A stretch of 64,000 bases of DNA from Astropecten irregularis. Lineage: Eukaryota > Echinodermata > Asteroidea > Paxillosida > Astropectinidae. The notes beneath the pieces were generated by a model. That model saw only the letters and a list, made by a program, of their open reading frames with translations. It did no database searches and had not been told where the DNA came from. The position numbers and the translations under genes were made by a program. Location of the stretch: positions 3,472,001 through 3,536,000 of the forward strand of contig OZ020255.1 of the NCBI GenBank assembly GCA_963971285.1, read 5' to 3'. This document shows, one piece after another, positions 32,040 to 41,779 of this stretch; positions within the stretch are counted from its first letter, which is position 1, and the number at the start of each line of letters is the position of its first letter.

Positions 32040-32620
32040 ATTGATTGCTTCTAACGGAATGTTTTCCGGTACTGCGGGGAGCTCGTTAGACTCGCCCTAG
32101 GCCAAGGTGAAATCCGATTTTCCGCCCTGCTCCCGCTAACAACGTACGTAGAGTGCTACTTCGCACTTCCCAAGAAGTTTGACGCGGGAATCTTACGTCT
32201 GAGAACTCCTTTGTCGTCCCCTCCGGAACCCTTGTGCCTCGGATTTTGTACATCATTCACAGCCTTTGGGCCCCATTTCCCTGGGCCCAGCTGCTTAGGG
32301 AATGTATTCCCATGTTGATTGGATATGTCCTACTTCGACCATGGAGGAGTGCTGACGGGTAACTACACATCGTCATGATTGTCATGTACTCGTCAGCGTG
32401 CACTATTTCGCACGGGGAGCCCCAGCCTATGCTACAGGAGTTTCATCTACTGAATTTAACCTGTCTCCCCGTTTTCTTCACCATGTTCACTGGGATTCTC
32501 CCCTCGTTGTCACCACTCCGAGGATGAGTTCACCTTTGTCAGCTGTGTGTTTCCAAGGTTCTTTAGCCACATAAAACAGGACAACATTCCCTGACAGTCC
32601 GCGTTCATACCTAAGTGAGT
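32040..32620 (+). pseudogene. DIRS pol tail fragment shared with 57541-57850
   Basis: From about 32260 ('tttgggccccatttccctgggccca') to 32620 the sequence parallels 57541-57850, where it follows an RNase H tail. Shared landmarks are 'catcgtcatgattgtcatgta', 'ctgtctcccc' and 'ctcgttgtcaccact'. This marks a second member of that DIRS family. Bases 32040-32260 upstream are not recognised. No open frame of note. Confidence 0.55.
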
Positions 32621-32624
32621 AGAA

Positions 32625-34430
32625 CTTTTACCTTTTCCTCTCCTGTTATGTTTATAGACAGGTTCATTCTGTTCAGATATTATGGAGGGAATTTTTCCCT
32701 GGAAATACACATTCCAAGGTCCCTTTTCTTCTCCCTTTCAGTGCCCTCTGCTTCTGCCGAGGTCTGTCTGTCTCATACGTGGCTCTTCTCCCAAGAGATA
32801 ATTTTTCCTTTCTTTTTCTCCCTCCCTCCCTCGTCGGTTGAGCCTTGTCCCCTGCCTAAAATATCCTGTTCCTCTCCGGCGCCTGACGGGGCTGTTGAGG
32901 GGCCTTCTGGTATGTTTGGCTGGCTGAGGCGCTTACACAAGTTCTCCGTTGCTTCGAGTCTTGGAGTTTGTTCCTAGACTCCCCCATTCTGGCCTTCTAC
33001 TAGATCCATGCCCTTCAGGACCAAGTCTCCTGGACTTCTCTCAGATATTGTTTCTGATCAGTTTGTTCCTTTTGGCTTTATTCTGTTTGATTATCGACTG
33101 GAGTTCGCCTCTCACCTCCACATCTTGGCTAACTTCCAAGACATTCCTCTCCTCGCAACCTAGCTGCATCCTACACTGTAGCTGCATCGCCTTTCTTCAG
33201 CCTGGTGGCTGGTGTCTGATCGTCTTCCTAGGGATGATTTCAGTGTTTCTGCCTTTTTTATATTTCTGCTCTGAATGTAAGCTCCTTTATCTTCAGTTCT
33301 TTTTCTTGGTGTTTTCAGATTTCTGTGTGCATTCGCTGCCACTCACATCGCTGCCTACCATCGTCACTACAAGCTACATTCACTTCCAGAGTGCCGGTAG
33401 TCCCTCATCTTGACCTAAGGGATTCTAACCTCTACACCCCCACCTATCATTGCCTTCTCTCAGCAGCTCAGGCTTGGGTTACTTATTACCAAGGTATAAG
33501 CCACTACCGTTTGTTGCCAGCACATTCCGGTATATATTTTTTCCCTGGTCTACTATCTGATTTCAGGCCCTCTTCATTTGGTGACCACCGCAGCCTCCCT
33601 TGGACTTAGACTTGGGCCTCTCCATCTACTCTAGGCCGCCCTCAATATGCAGGCCGGCAGAGCATCCCCCTCTTCGGTCTGATCGAAACTCTGCCCCATA
33701 GAGCACACTCTACTTTCCTTGGGCTTCTTCGACTTCATGGCGAGCCTTCAGGACTCAGTTACTCAGTTCCCCTCCGCCGTATGCACATGCATCCTCCTCG
33801 GCTCCTTCTCCTTAATCACTACGCCTGGTTGGACCTTGTCTCCTAACAGATCCCAGTGAGCTTCTTCATCTGACCTCGCCTTTATTGTTGTCTGTGTCTG
33901 CTCCCTTTTCCAAGACCCTGTCCAACAATGAGGCTCTCTCAGAATCCTTGGAGCTGGGTCTTGGGTGCCCCTGGATAACCTCTCACTACGGTCGGTCTCT
34001 ATTCGCAGTCCTGACGACCCTCAGTGGCCCATTTCTGCTCAATACTGAATAACCTGTTGCGTCGCTCACATTTGATAGTTGTCTACTCTGCAGTGCCGTC
34101 CTACCCGACCTAATCTGGCAGCTTCCGAGTTGGTACTTCCCCTCCCAGATCACTATTTAGGTAAGCTACCAGATGGGAAAGCGATGTAATCACATGGATT
34201 AGTCCCTTCTTAGAACCACACGGCTTCATATTTTCACCTCCTGGGAACTCCTCACAATGACTTGTTTTTGTGTTATCTGATCGGCCAGTCGCTCGTGTGC
34301 CGTCTTGCCCACCCAAGGCCTAGACACAGTCTCCCGGAGTATCGTTTGGGTGAGATCACCGTAGGATTTGCCTCAGATCTCCCTGCTACATTAAGTGTTG
34401 ACCCTTTCCAGTACTTGCCAAGATAGCTAT
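32625..34430. other. Pyrimidine-rich sequence, no clear gene
   Basis: The plus strand is rich in C and T and yields serine/leucine/proline-rich frames such as 32949-33413. None shows a domain pattern I recognise. It lies between a DIRS pol tail and a DIRS recombinase fragment in the same direction, so it may be decayed DIRS sequence. Confidence 0.4.
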
Positions 34431-34439
34431 AAACTTTGA

Positions 34440-34580
34440 TTGACCCGGGTCTTCTCTTCACAACCTTGAAGCACATCTACCTTACTAGTGAACTCCATGC
34501 CCTTTCCATTGAAAAGGGCCATCTCCGGTGGGAACCAGGGGAACACTCCTCTCCCCTGAGGCTAAACTCCAGTCCCATAT
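34440..34580 (+). pseudogene. DIRS recombinase fragment
   Basis: The frame reads 'LTSELHALSIEKGHLRWEPG', corresponding to the first catalytic Arg region of DIRS recombinases, where Thr stands at the usual Arg position. Compare 'ATSRRVSELQEGHMRWE' at 6900-6960 on the minus strand. Only this block is recognisable. Confidence 0.55.
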
Positions 34581-34744
34581 CCACTCACTTATTTTTCGCC
34601 TTTCAACTTTGTTTCAATCCTGACAAATCCGCTGGCATACAGATCTACAGGAGGATTTAAGTTTTTTTGTCTGGATGGAATCCTGAAATTCTTCACTACT
34701 TGCAGCGAAATCTGCGAATATGATCACGAAGCACTGCTTAAGAT

Positions 34745-34925
34745 CAAAAAGTGTTTGGTTTTTGTTGAGGGAGGAAAACCGGAGAACCCGGAGAAAAACC
34801 CTTTAAGCATAGGAGAGAACCAAACGCACAACTCTACTCACATGCGATCCAAGCCGGGATCGAACCCGGGCCACATTGGTGAGAGTCGAGTGCCTAACAC
34901 ACTTTGCCACCTATGCCCCTTCTCA
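34745..34925 (-). repeat. tRNA-derived SINE of a second family
   Basis: On the minus strand the sequence starts ggggcataggtggcaaagtg (A-box-like) and has the B box ggttcgatccc at about 34853-34866, followed by the tail 'gttttctccggttctcc' type sequence. The plus strand shows 'ggaaaaccggagaacccggagaaaaaccc', a block common in invertebrate SINE tails. No usable anticodon arm, so not a tRNA gene. Confidence 0.65.
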
Positions 34926-35334
34926 GGCCGATATTCAATTTCTGACCCAACCGAGCCTATGACCCAGCAAGGCGAGGCTCACCATATGCGGCCTCAGATG
35001 TGACCACTTCTTGGGTTATCTTCAAGGATGTTCAGGTGGCTACTGGAAAATACCTACAACCTTTTCATCATGCTACCTATGGGATGTGCTCCGAGCTGAG
35101 AGACAGGCGGACAGGCAAGTTCTCCAGTCAGCCGGACTGCAACCAGGAGACCCACACGAGCAGCTACTACGTCCTCATACGTTCCTTAGACGCTCTGCTC
35201 TCTGGTATGTCTTGATTATCTGATTCTAATGTTAGCTTCATTATAGACATGCCTAGTCATTACTATTCTCCTGACTCACGCACACACTGCATTCTCCCAC
35301 CCTTGCTGGTCTCCTTCCAGTGCTACTCTGCATT

Positions 35335-35640
35335 TTGTAGGTATCGAAGGTGACGTATTTTCAGTAAAAGAATCTCCCAAAATCCACAGGGATTTTCTAT
35401 TCTATTAAGAAAATACTCACCTTCGATACCATCCCTCCCTAAATATATGACTCTTCAAATATAAGGGGCGATCTCGTGGTTGAGCCCTGTGTCACGCAGT
35501 GTGTATATGTGGGGTGACGTCGTGGTCTTTTCAGCATGGTTATTTTCAGCGGTTATGCTTGCGCATGCGCATTAGGAAATGCATTTTGTACGTATCGAAG
35601 GTGAGTATTTTCCTAATAGAATAGAAAATCACCTTGGATT
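35335..35640. repeat. Inverted pair of an interspersed repeat family
   Basis: 'gtatcgaaggtga' occurs at about 35340 and 35597, and its inverse 'tcaccttcgatac' at about 35418. The part 35535-35600 is the reverse complement of 15432-15500 and 28165-28240. Bases 35462-35535 contain the uninterrupted form of the site that holds a 175-base element at 15550. Confidence 0.7.
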
Positions 35641-35644
35641 TGGG

Positions 35645-36180
35645 GAGAATCTGTCTAAACAACTGTATAATTTACAAGTATGGAATTTTATGGTGTGTAT
35701 TGTCAGTCTGGTGACAACTGAAGTAGCTTATAATGTAATACTGCATTTCTTTTCACAGAATGGTGTCATGGGAGTAAAAGTGGCGATGCAGCTTTAAAAA
35801 ACATGGTTCTTGAAAGGGTCGCCGCATACAATCTAAAGGTATCTGTAATCAAATTAATTTCTTGTTTAATCTACTGAAAATTATTAGAGAATTTGGTAGT
35901 TAAATAAATAGTAAGATGGACATAGATAAAATAATAAAGTAATTATAAAGGAATTTAAATTTAAAGGTTTCGTGCTGTTTAATGTAATATAATAATTATT
36001 AATGGTGTATTTTCTAAAGAAATGGATGTAGGACCTAGTGGGCAGTGAAACCTTGTTGCAGTAAAAGCATGTATTAGCTTTAAACACGTAAGGCAGAATT
36101 AAGACTGTGTTTCTCTAATGGGGTCAGAAGGTGCGTATCAAAACGATGTCAGTAAAGGTGGTTGTTACAGGGCTATTGTT
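35645..36180. other. AT-rich sequence, no recognisable gene
   Basis: Nothing identifiable. It ends at an inverted DIRS terminus. Confidence 0.5.
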
Positions 36181-36182
36181 GC

Positions 36183-36335
36183 GTCTACTGCATTCAACCT
36201 ATCCCAGACGGTTACTACAATATGCAAATTCCCCTGCGCCTATTTGCTACTTCGCTGAAAAGACTTGATCAACCGTGGTGCACCCTGACCTCTCACAATA
36301 CATACCGCCTTAGCCGTCATGATCGTCCTTTTTTT
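36183..36335 (-). repeat. DIRS terminus fragment, inverted orientation
   Basis: The reverse complement matches 2285-2440: 'aaccgtctgggataggttgaa' and 'gcaggggaatttgcatatt', with 'gtcaggg' and 'tggttgatcaagtctttt'. It is a solitary end of the copy A/B/C family without adjacent coding sequence. Confidence 0.65.
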
Positions 36336-36620
36336 CTCAGCACCACTACGAAACGGACGTGCGCCTTGGGGCTCTTTCGATTTTCGAGTTCTGTTTCCCT
36401 TCTACATCTTAGATAAGCTGTTTGGACTTTGTCGCGCGTGCATGTTTGCAACGCGTTACAAAAGAATTCAGCCTGTTTGTCATCCTGTCCCAGGTCAAAT
36501 ATCGGGAGACAGAAGAAATAAACAATGAGGCCCTCAAATAAATTAACACAATTTAATCCAGACAAAATTAGAGAAAACAATATGGTAAGGTTTTTTACAA
36601 AGAGATTGTTGAAACAATCA

Positions 36621-36821
36621 ATCAGAATTCGATCAAACCAAGATACTTTCAAATCACTACTTGGAATGTCAAATCTAGGAGTCCTAAACTAAACAAATAA
36701 ATCAAAATCAAACAAAATTCGACTTTTAAATTTCAGGAATTGGATTCTTAACTTTGTATAGACAAATGAAAAAAGTCGTCCAAAAAGGGAGCTCCTCGTG
36801 GTTTTAAGAAAATGTAATTTG
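36621..36821. repeat. 201-bp direct repeat, left copy
   Basis: It is about 97 percent identical to 41569-41769, by hand comparison (six differences in 201 bases). Both copies have the same orientation and together flank the Gypsy element. Ends are not TG...CA and no duplication of flanks is seen. Confidence 0.85.
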
Positions 36822-36829
36822 GTGCACCT

Positions 36830-37680
36830 TGGATCCGAGTCTTAAAATCTTTCAGCCAGGTTTTGTTTTTCTTCAATACAATGTAGGCCTATTCCCTTGG
36901 TGGGCCCACCGAGTCTTATTCATGATTGTTCATCCGGGGGAGTGGTGGTGGCGGGATCTTGGGTGTCGTCCTGGTCCGGGTTTGTATCCTCCGACCTTGG
37001 TATGGATCCACTGCCTGTACCTTCAATTCCCCGGTCACGACCTCACCGTCTGTCACCGGTGTCGTCGACTGGGGCCAACACTGGCCCTCCCCTGCTCCGT
37101 CTGTAATCGGTGTCTGGACGTCTGCCGTCTTTTTCGTGGGCCTGCCGTACAGGTTTAGTCAGTTAAACCCCGGCATTCTGAGCCATCTATGATTTAAAAA
37201 CCAGAATATGGCCGAACAGTAACATACAATATACTGTGGTACAAAGATATTGAAATACATGTAGATCATTCATGCATGATGGATGACGACACAATTGTTT
37301 CAATACAAAAATATACAGCACATGCAGAATTCTAAGATCTATTCTGCAATATCTCTCAACAAATTAGATATAATCATCAGAGACTCGCAAACTATAGTCT
37401 TATGTATTTTAAAATTAAGCCAATTTAGGGTCTCTAAGTCAATCTTTACGATTACACAACAAGGCATTAAACATATCGTCACAGGATGCTTTATCTCTCA
37501 AATTCGTCATAAAAATTGTTTATTATCTATAAAGAATTTTAGACAATACTCACGGTAATCCCAGCAAAACTGGAAGAAAATTGCAATTTTCGTTACGTAA
37601 AATGGCGGCGCCAGAACTGGTGAGTGATTTCCACACGGCGACCTGGCTTGAACTGCATTGTTTTGAATCACGGCTAGCGC
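36830..37680. other. No clear gene
   Basis: The minus strand at 36880-37160 has a proline-, threonine- and lysine-rich frame ('RTRTTPKIPPPPLPDEQS'), possibly a gag remnant. The rest, 37190-37680, is AT-rich without recognisable features. Confidence 0.35.
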
Positions 37681-37688
37681 TGATTGGC

Positions 37689-37973
37689 TGTTAACACCTG
37701 TCACTCACATAACAAGACACACAATACTCAACTGGTGGCTACCATGGCTCAATGAATAACCAGAATAAAGGACAGGACAAAAGGATGTTTGGTAACAAAC
37801 GTACCGGTACGTGTTTTATTTACAAAACATATAAGACTCGCTAAGCCACTAAGTAATGTAAGTTTTAATGAAAAGGAAAAGGCTATAAGTTAACTAAACT
37901 ATTACTTACAAAATTACACGAAACAACCAACTTATTGAAATAATACATTTTAGGAATGACAGCAGTGTTGACA
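37689..37973 (-). repeat. 3' LTR of the Gmr1-like element
   Basis: On the minus strand it starts tgtcaacac and ends gtgttaaca, a near-perfect short inverted pair. It is preceded by the purine-rich tract acagggggtgga (37974-37985) and has an AATAAA signal at about 37815-37820. The 5' partner is missing from the window. Confidence 0.65.
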
Positions 37974-37986
37974 TCCACCCCCTGTT

Positions 37987-39583
37987 TTAAGAAAATGTCA
38001 TACTTTTTTTTTCACTGATGGCATGACACAAGTGTTTAATTTCCACTGGAGTCTCTTTTGAAGATACTTTATGAAGGAAGTCAGCACCAACGTTGTCTTC
38101 ACCACGTATGGCCTCGATGTGAAAGCGAAATGGCTGTAGCAACAGAGCCCACCGCATAATCCTACTGTTCAGAAGTTTTGCCTTTTGGAGATAGATTAGT
38201 GGTTGGTGGTCTATCTCAAGGATGAACTCTCTCCCTTCGAGGTACACTTGAAATTAATTAATTCCCCAAACGATGGCGAGACACTCTCTCTCCATGGCGG
38301 AGTAAGCCTGCTCACGAGGCAGAAATATCTTGCTGGCCTAGGCCACTGATAGTTTGTTGTCATGGTAGTCTTGAAGCAGAACGGATCCAATACCAACATC
38401 TGAGGCATCAGTTCGAATGATGAACTGTTGCTCAAAATCTGGTAGCCTAAGAATGTGTCCTCTCGTCAGGTAATTCTTCAGAGTGTTGAATGCCAACTCT
38501 TGACTTTCGGTCCATACCACCTTGTTTGGCTCTTTGCTCTTTGTTCTGTCTGTGAGGGGTGCAGTAATTGCTGCAAAGTCGGGAATGAACCTTCTGTAGC
38601 TACATAGTCCGATGAACGATCTCACCTGCTTCTTGGTTTTTGGCCAATGTGCGTTCTCGATTTTCTCCAGCTTGTTGGTTGAGGTTGCAGTTGTCCTTTT
38701 CCCACAATGTGCCCGAGGAACTCGATGCTTGAGAAGCCTATATGACACTTGGTCGGTCTCGCTGACAGATTAGTTTTTCTCAGCTGCTTCAGAACCTCCT
38801 TCAAAGTTGTAAGATTATCTTCCCACGTAGATGTATGAATAAGAATATCATCAATGTAATTATGCACCCTACAGACAGCATTAACCTCATGAGACGACTG
38901 AACGTTGCAGGCGCATTAACCAATCCGAAGGGCAACACCCGAAATTGAAAGAGATCGGCAGGAGTGATAAAGGCGGTTTTGGGTTTGCTTTCTTCGGTCA
39001 TTGGTATCTGCCAGTGTCCTTTGGTTAAATCAATCTTACTGAAGAAGTGATCAGCTGCCAGACAGGCAAATATTGAGATATCATCTGGGTTTGGCATAGG
39101 CTCTGCGGCGAACACAGTGATGCGATTTAGTCTCCTAAAGTCTATACAGAACCTGTTGCAACCGTCAGGTTTCTTGATTATGACAATGGGTGAGGAGTAA
39201 GGCGATTCCGAGGGTTCTATGACTCCTAAGTCAAGCATCTGTTTAACCTCATCGTTGACAGTGTCTCTCATTGCATACGGAAGCAGGTATGGTTTCTGAC
39301 GGATGGGGTCATCTGACGTAAGCTTTATGTCATGAGTTCCCAAAGACGTTACACCTGGCAAATCAGTAAGTACATCACGATAGTTGCCCAACAATCGTTT
39401 CGCTTGCTGTGTTTGACCTGGAATGAGTTCTCCACACACTGAAACATCATCATCAACAGATTCGTTAGCCTTCAATACTGGAAACTCAATAGACCTTGGT
39501 TTCCCTACCACTAGGCTCTCATCTCCAAAGTCAACTTCGTCCTCTATGGTGGCAACGCAAATGGCAGTTAGGAGTCCGCACAC
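37987..39583 (-). pseudogene. Gypsy reverse transcriptase and RNase H, few lesions
   Basis: A 260-codon open stretch (38801-39583) has 'QMLDLGVIEPSESPYSSPI', 'NRFCIDFRRLNRITV', 'FFSKIDLTKGHWQIPM' (first catalytic Asp) and 'QFRVLPFGLVNAPATFSRLM'. After a frameshift, 'NYIDDILIHTSTWEDN' gives the catalytic Asp pair, near 38845-38858, and 'GFSSIEFLGHIVGKG' follows. RNase H shows 'FIIRTDASDVGIGSVLLQ' and, after another shift, 'EFILEIDHQPLIYLQKA' and 'MRWALLLQPFRFHIEAIRG'. Catalytic residues remain; about three frameshifts inactivate it. It ends directly before the purine tract of the LTR. Confidence 0.9.
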
Positions 39584-39643
39584 TTCAGCTCCATCGCTGG
39601 ATCTGTGAAGTAAGACTCGTCTGTTCTCTTTCGATGTAGCATT

Positions 39644-40690
39644 TCATAAAGTTTGCATGAAATGTCTTCCACTTTCCGCCCACTTTCCGCCCATGTCTAA
39701 CCGAAAGTCACACATACCCACTTTGGCCATCACCTCGTAAGGCTCCGTACATTGCAGCAGAAATTTATTCCTGTCAGTAGGCAGAAGAAGGAGCACTTTG
39801 TCACCTGGCTTAAAGCTTCGCCGTTGACTCTTCTTGTCGTAGTACCTTTTGTGTCTGCTGGATGATTTTGCCAGTTCCTTCTGGGCCAACTTACAAGTCT
39901 CCTCCAGTCGTTCTTTGAGGTCCATCACGTACTGGTAGGTAGTCTTCACATCTGCTTTACCGGACCAGAGCTCCTTTAATATACTCATCGCTCCTCTGAC
40001 CGTTCTGCCATACGTGAGTTCGAATGGGGAAAAACCTGTACTCTCTTGAGGCGTCTCCCTGTAGGCAAAAAGCAGGGGTGCTAGGTACCTGTCCCAGTCG
40101 GATGGTCGCTCTGCACACATACTTCGTAGCATTGTCTTTTAAGGTGCCGTTGTATCATTTTACTAGCCCATTACAAGCTGGATGGAAAGGCGTAGTGGTC
40201 ATCTGTCAGAGTGACAGTAAGCCGCTGACCTCCCTCATCAGGTCAGAAGTGAATTGGGCACCTCGGTTCGTCAAGATTTCCCGGGGCACACCCTCGCGAG
40301 CAAAGATGTTGACGAGGGCCTCAGCAACTCTAGTGGTTTCAATGCTTGGAAGGGCGACCGCTTCAGGGTACCTGGTAGAGCAGTCCACTAAGGTAAGTAT
40401 GTACCTGTTCTTACTAGACGTCATGGGATGAATTGGTCCTACCAGGTCTACCGCTACACGATGGGAAGGTGTGTCGATGAGTGGCATCGGAACTAGTGGT
40501 ACTCTGGCGACACGTCCTTTCTGTACGGTACGCTGACATACGTCACAAGATCTGCAATAACGTGTCACATCTGCATGTATGCGCGGGCAGAAGAAGTCTG
40601 TGAGGATGTTCTCAGCTGTCTGCTTTGGTCCTTGGTGACCACCCAGAATCGACGCGTGCCCAAGCTTCATCACCATCTTCCTGTACTGAA
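39644..40690 (-). pseudogene. Gypsy integrase placed upstream of RT, active site mutated
   Basis: The zinc-binding part is 'ILGGHQGPKQTAENIL' with 'CRSCDVCQ' (40560-40650). The core has 'RVAVDLVGPI' (first catalytic Asp), then 'EILTNRGAQFTSD' where the second Asp reads Asn, and 'HPACNGLVK' near 40150-40190 where the catalytic Glu reads Lys and a stop follows. The C-terminal half is open (39644-40132): 'RPSDWDRYLAPLLFAYRE' and 'YYDKKSQRRSFKPGDKVLLL'. The changes Asp to Asn and Glu to Lys both fit G-to-A changes on the coding strand. Position before the RT is the notable point. Confidence 0.85.
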
Positions 40691-40699
40691 CTTATCAGA

Positions 40700-41260
40700 C
40701 TGGTACTCTCGAAACAGCATGCCGCTCCGCATGAAGAATAGCGAAGAACGCCCATCCCGGCCTGTCTTCTCCTCGAGTGTCTGAAGTAGATCTCGAAGCT
40801 TCTTCAATGTCGGATCTCCTTGTTGTGCTGTTTTTAATGTTGATGGGCTTGTGCTCGAGTTTGAACAGCCATGATCTTATCCATCTCAGCGTTTTCATCT
40901 CGCTGTTCATCCATAGCTTGCCAACTCGGATCAGGTTTATCAGGTGATTTATCGTCCTTAATGTTACCAATGACCACGTCATAAACAGGCGTCGGCATGC
41001 AGATAACTTCCGTCTGACCGATGAAGTAGGGACAATCGATGTAGACTGATGCAGCGGGTAGCTTCTGGACAGGACCGTTCAGGAAGACATAATGCTTGTG
41101 TTATCCCGTCATCAAATCTGGTGAAGTTAGACCACTGCGAACAACAACGCCGCTACACCCGGTATCCCTAAGGACACTGACCTTGTGTGGACCAATCCTT
41201 CCCTCACAAACAGGCATCTATCGTTGCATACTCCTTGCTGGCTGCACTCAAAACGGGGGA
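40700..41260 (-). pseudogene. Retroelement aspartic protease and linker, broken
   Basis: The frame 'VSVLRDTGCSGVVVRSG' carries the D-T-G active site at 41158-41166. Then come 'KLPAASVYIDCPYFIGQTEV', 'MPTPVYDVVIGNIKDD' and 'MAVQTRAQA', a linker pattern seen before integrase in this group. A TGA/TAA stop after 'DLMTG' (about 41108) and a stop after 'QAHQH' break the frame. Near 40690 'LFFMRSGMLFREYQSDK' leads into the integrase zinc domain. The protease lies upstream of integrase as in other Gypsy elements. Confidence 0.75.
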
Positions 41261-41339
41261 GCTCGTGACCACACTAAAGCTTGGCGACGCCATCGCTGTT
41301 AGTCATGAAGTTTCTTCTCACTTACAACCATACATGCCG

Positions 41340-41568
41340 TCGTGTCCTTATTTGTAGAGGTCGTTGAAGAACAATTAGGACATGTACATTCTACATGCTC
41401 CGTCACCGTTGACTTAGACACTGCCTGACCCCCTTAGCTTGTCGTACGTTCCGTCCTCTTGCCGGTTGCCTTCCATTTGGAGGTGGTTTAGAAGAATGCT
41501 TGTCATCAGTCGTCACCACACCATCTACCTTGGTGTTAGGACGTCGTCCCTGTTCCTGCAGTCTTTCC
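41340..41568 (-). pseudogene. Possible gag C-terminus
   Basis: Minus-strand frames show a basic, proline-rich segment ('KPPPNGRQPARGRNVRQAK') and, in another frame, 'VECTCPNC', which could be part of a zinc knuckle. It is too short and broken for a firm call. It ends where the 201-bp repeat begins. Confidence 0.35.
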
Positions 41569-41769
41569 ATCAGAATTCGATCAAACCAAGATACTTTCAA
41601 ATCACTACTTGGAGTGTCAAATCTAGGAGTCCTAAACTAAACAAATAAATCAAAATCAAACAAAATTCGACTTTTAAATTTCAGGAATTGGATTCTTAAC
41701 TTTGTATAGACAAATTAATAATGTCGTCAAAAAAGGGAGCTCCGCGTGGTTTTAAGAAAATGTAATTTG
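41569..41769. repeat. 201-bp direct repeat, right copy
   Basis: Partner of 36621-36821. It separates the truncated 5' end of the Gypsy element from the LINE that begins about 41780. Confidence 0.85.
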
Positions 41770-41779
41770 AAAGCTCCAT

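Larger units (their letters stand above)
37689..41568 (-). mobile_element. Gmr1-like Ty3/Gypsy element with integrase before RT
   Basis: Reading on the minus strand: possible gag end (41340-41568), protease (active-site DTG at 41158-41166), integrase (39644-40690), reverse transcriptase (38620-39583), RNase H (37987-38620), purine-rich tract and 3' LTR (37689-37973). The RT and RNase H are of Gypsy type, but integrase precedes RT, as in copia elements. That order is described for the Gmr1 group of deuterostome Gypsy elements. No matching 5' LTR is seen, so the element is 5'-truncated. Domains are adjacent and collinear, so the order is not easily explained by rearrangement. Confidence 0.85.

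Noticed and set aside
32949-33413. A 154-codon membrane-like protein
   Set aside because: The hydrophobic look comes from a pyrimidine-rich strand, and there is no domain or start context.
36621-36821. 3' LTR of the Gypsy element
   Set aside because: The repeat lacks TG/CA ends, and a better LTR with inverted tips and a purine tract lies at 37689-37973.
37987-41568. Copia element, because integrase precedes RT
   Set aside because: RT and RNase H motifs are of Gypsy type, so the Gmr1-like explanation is better.
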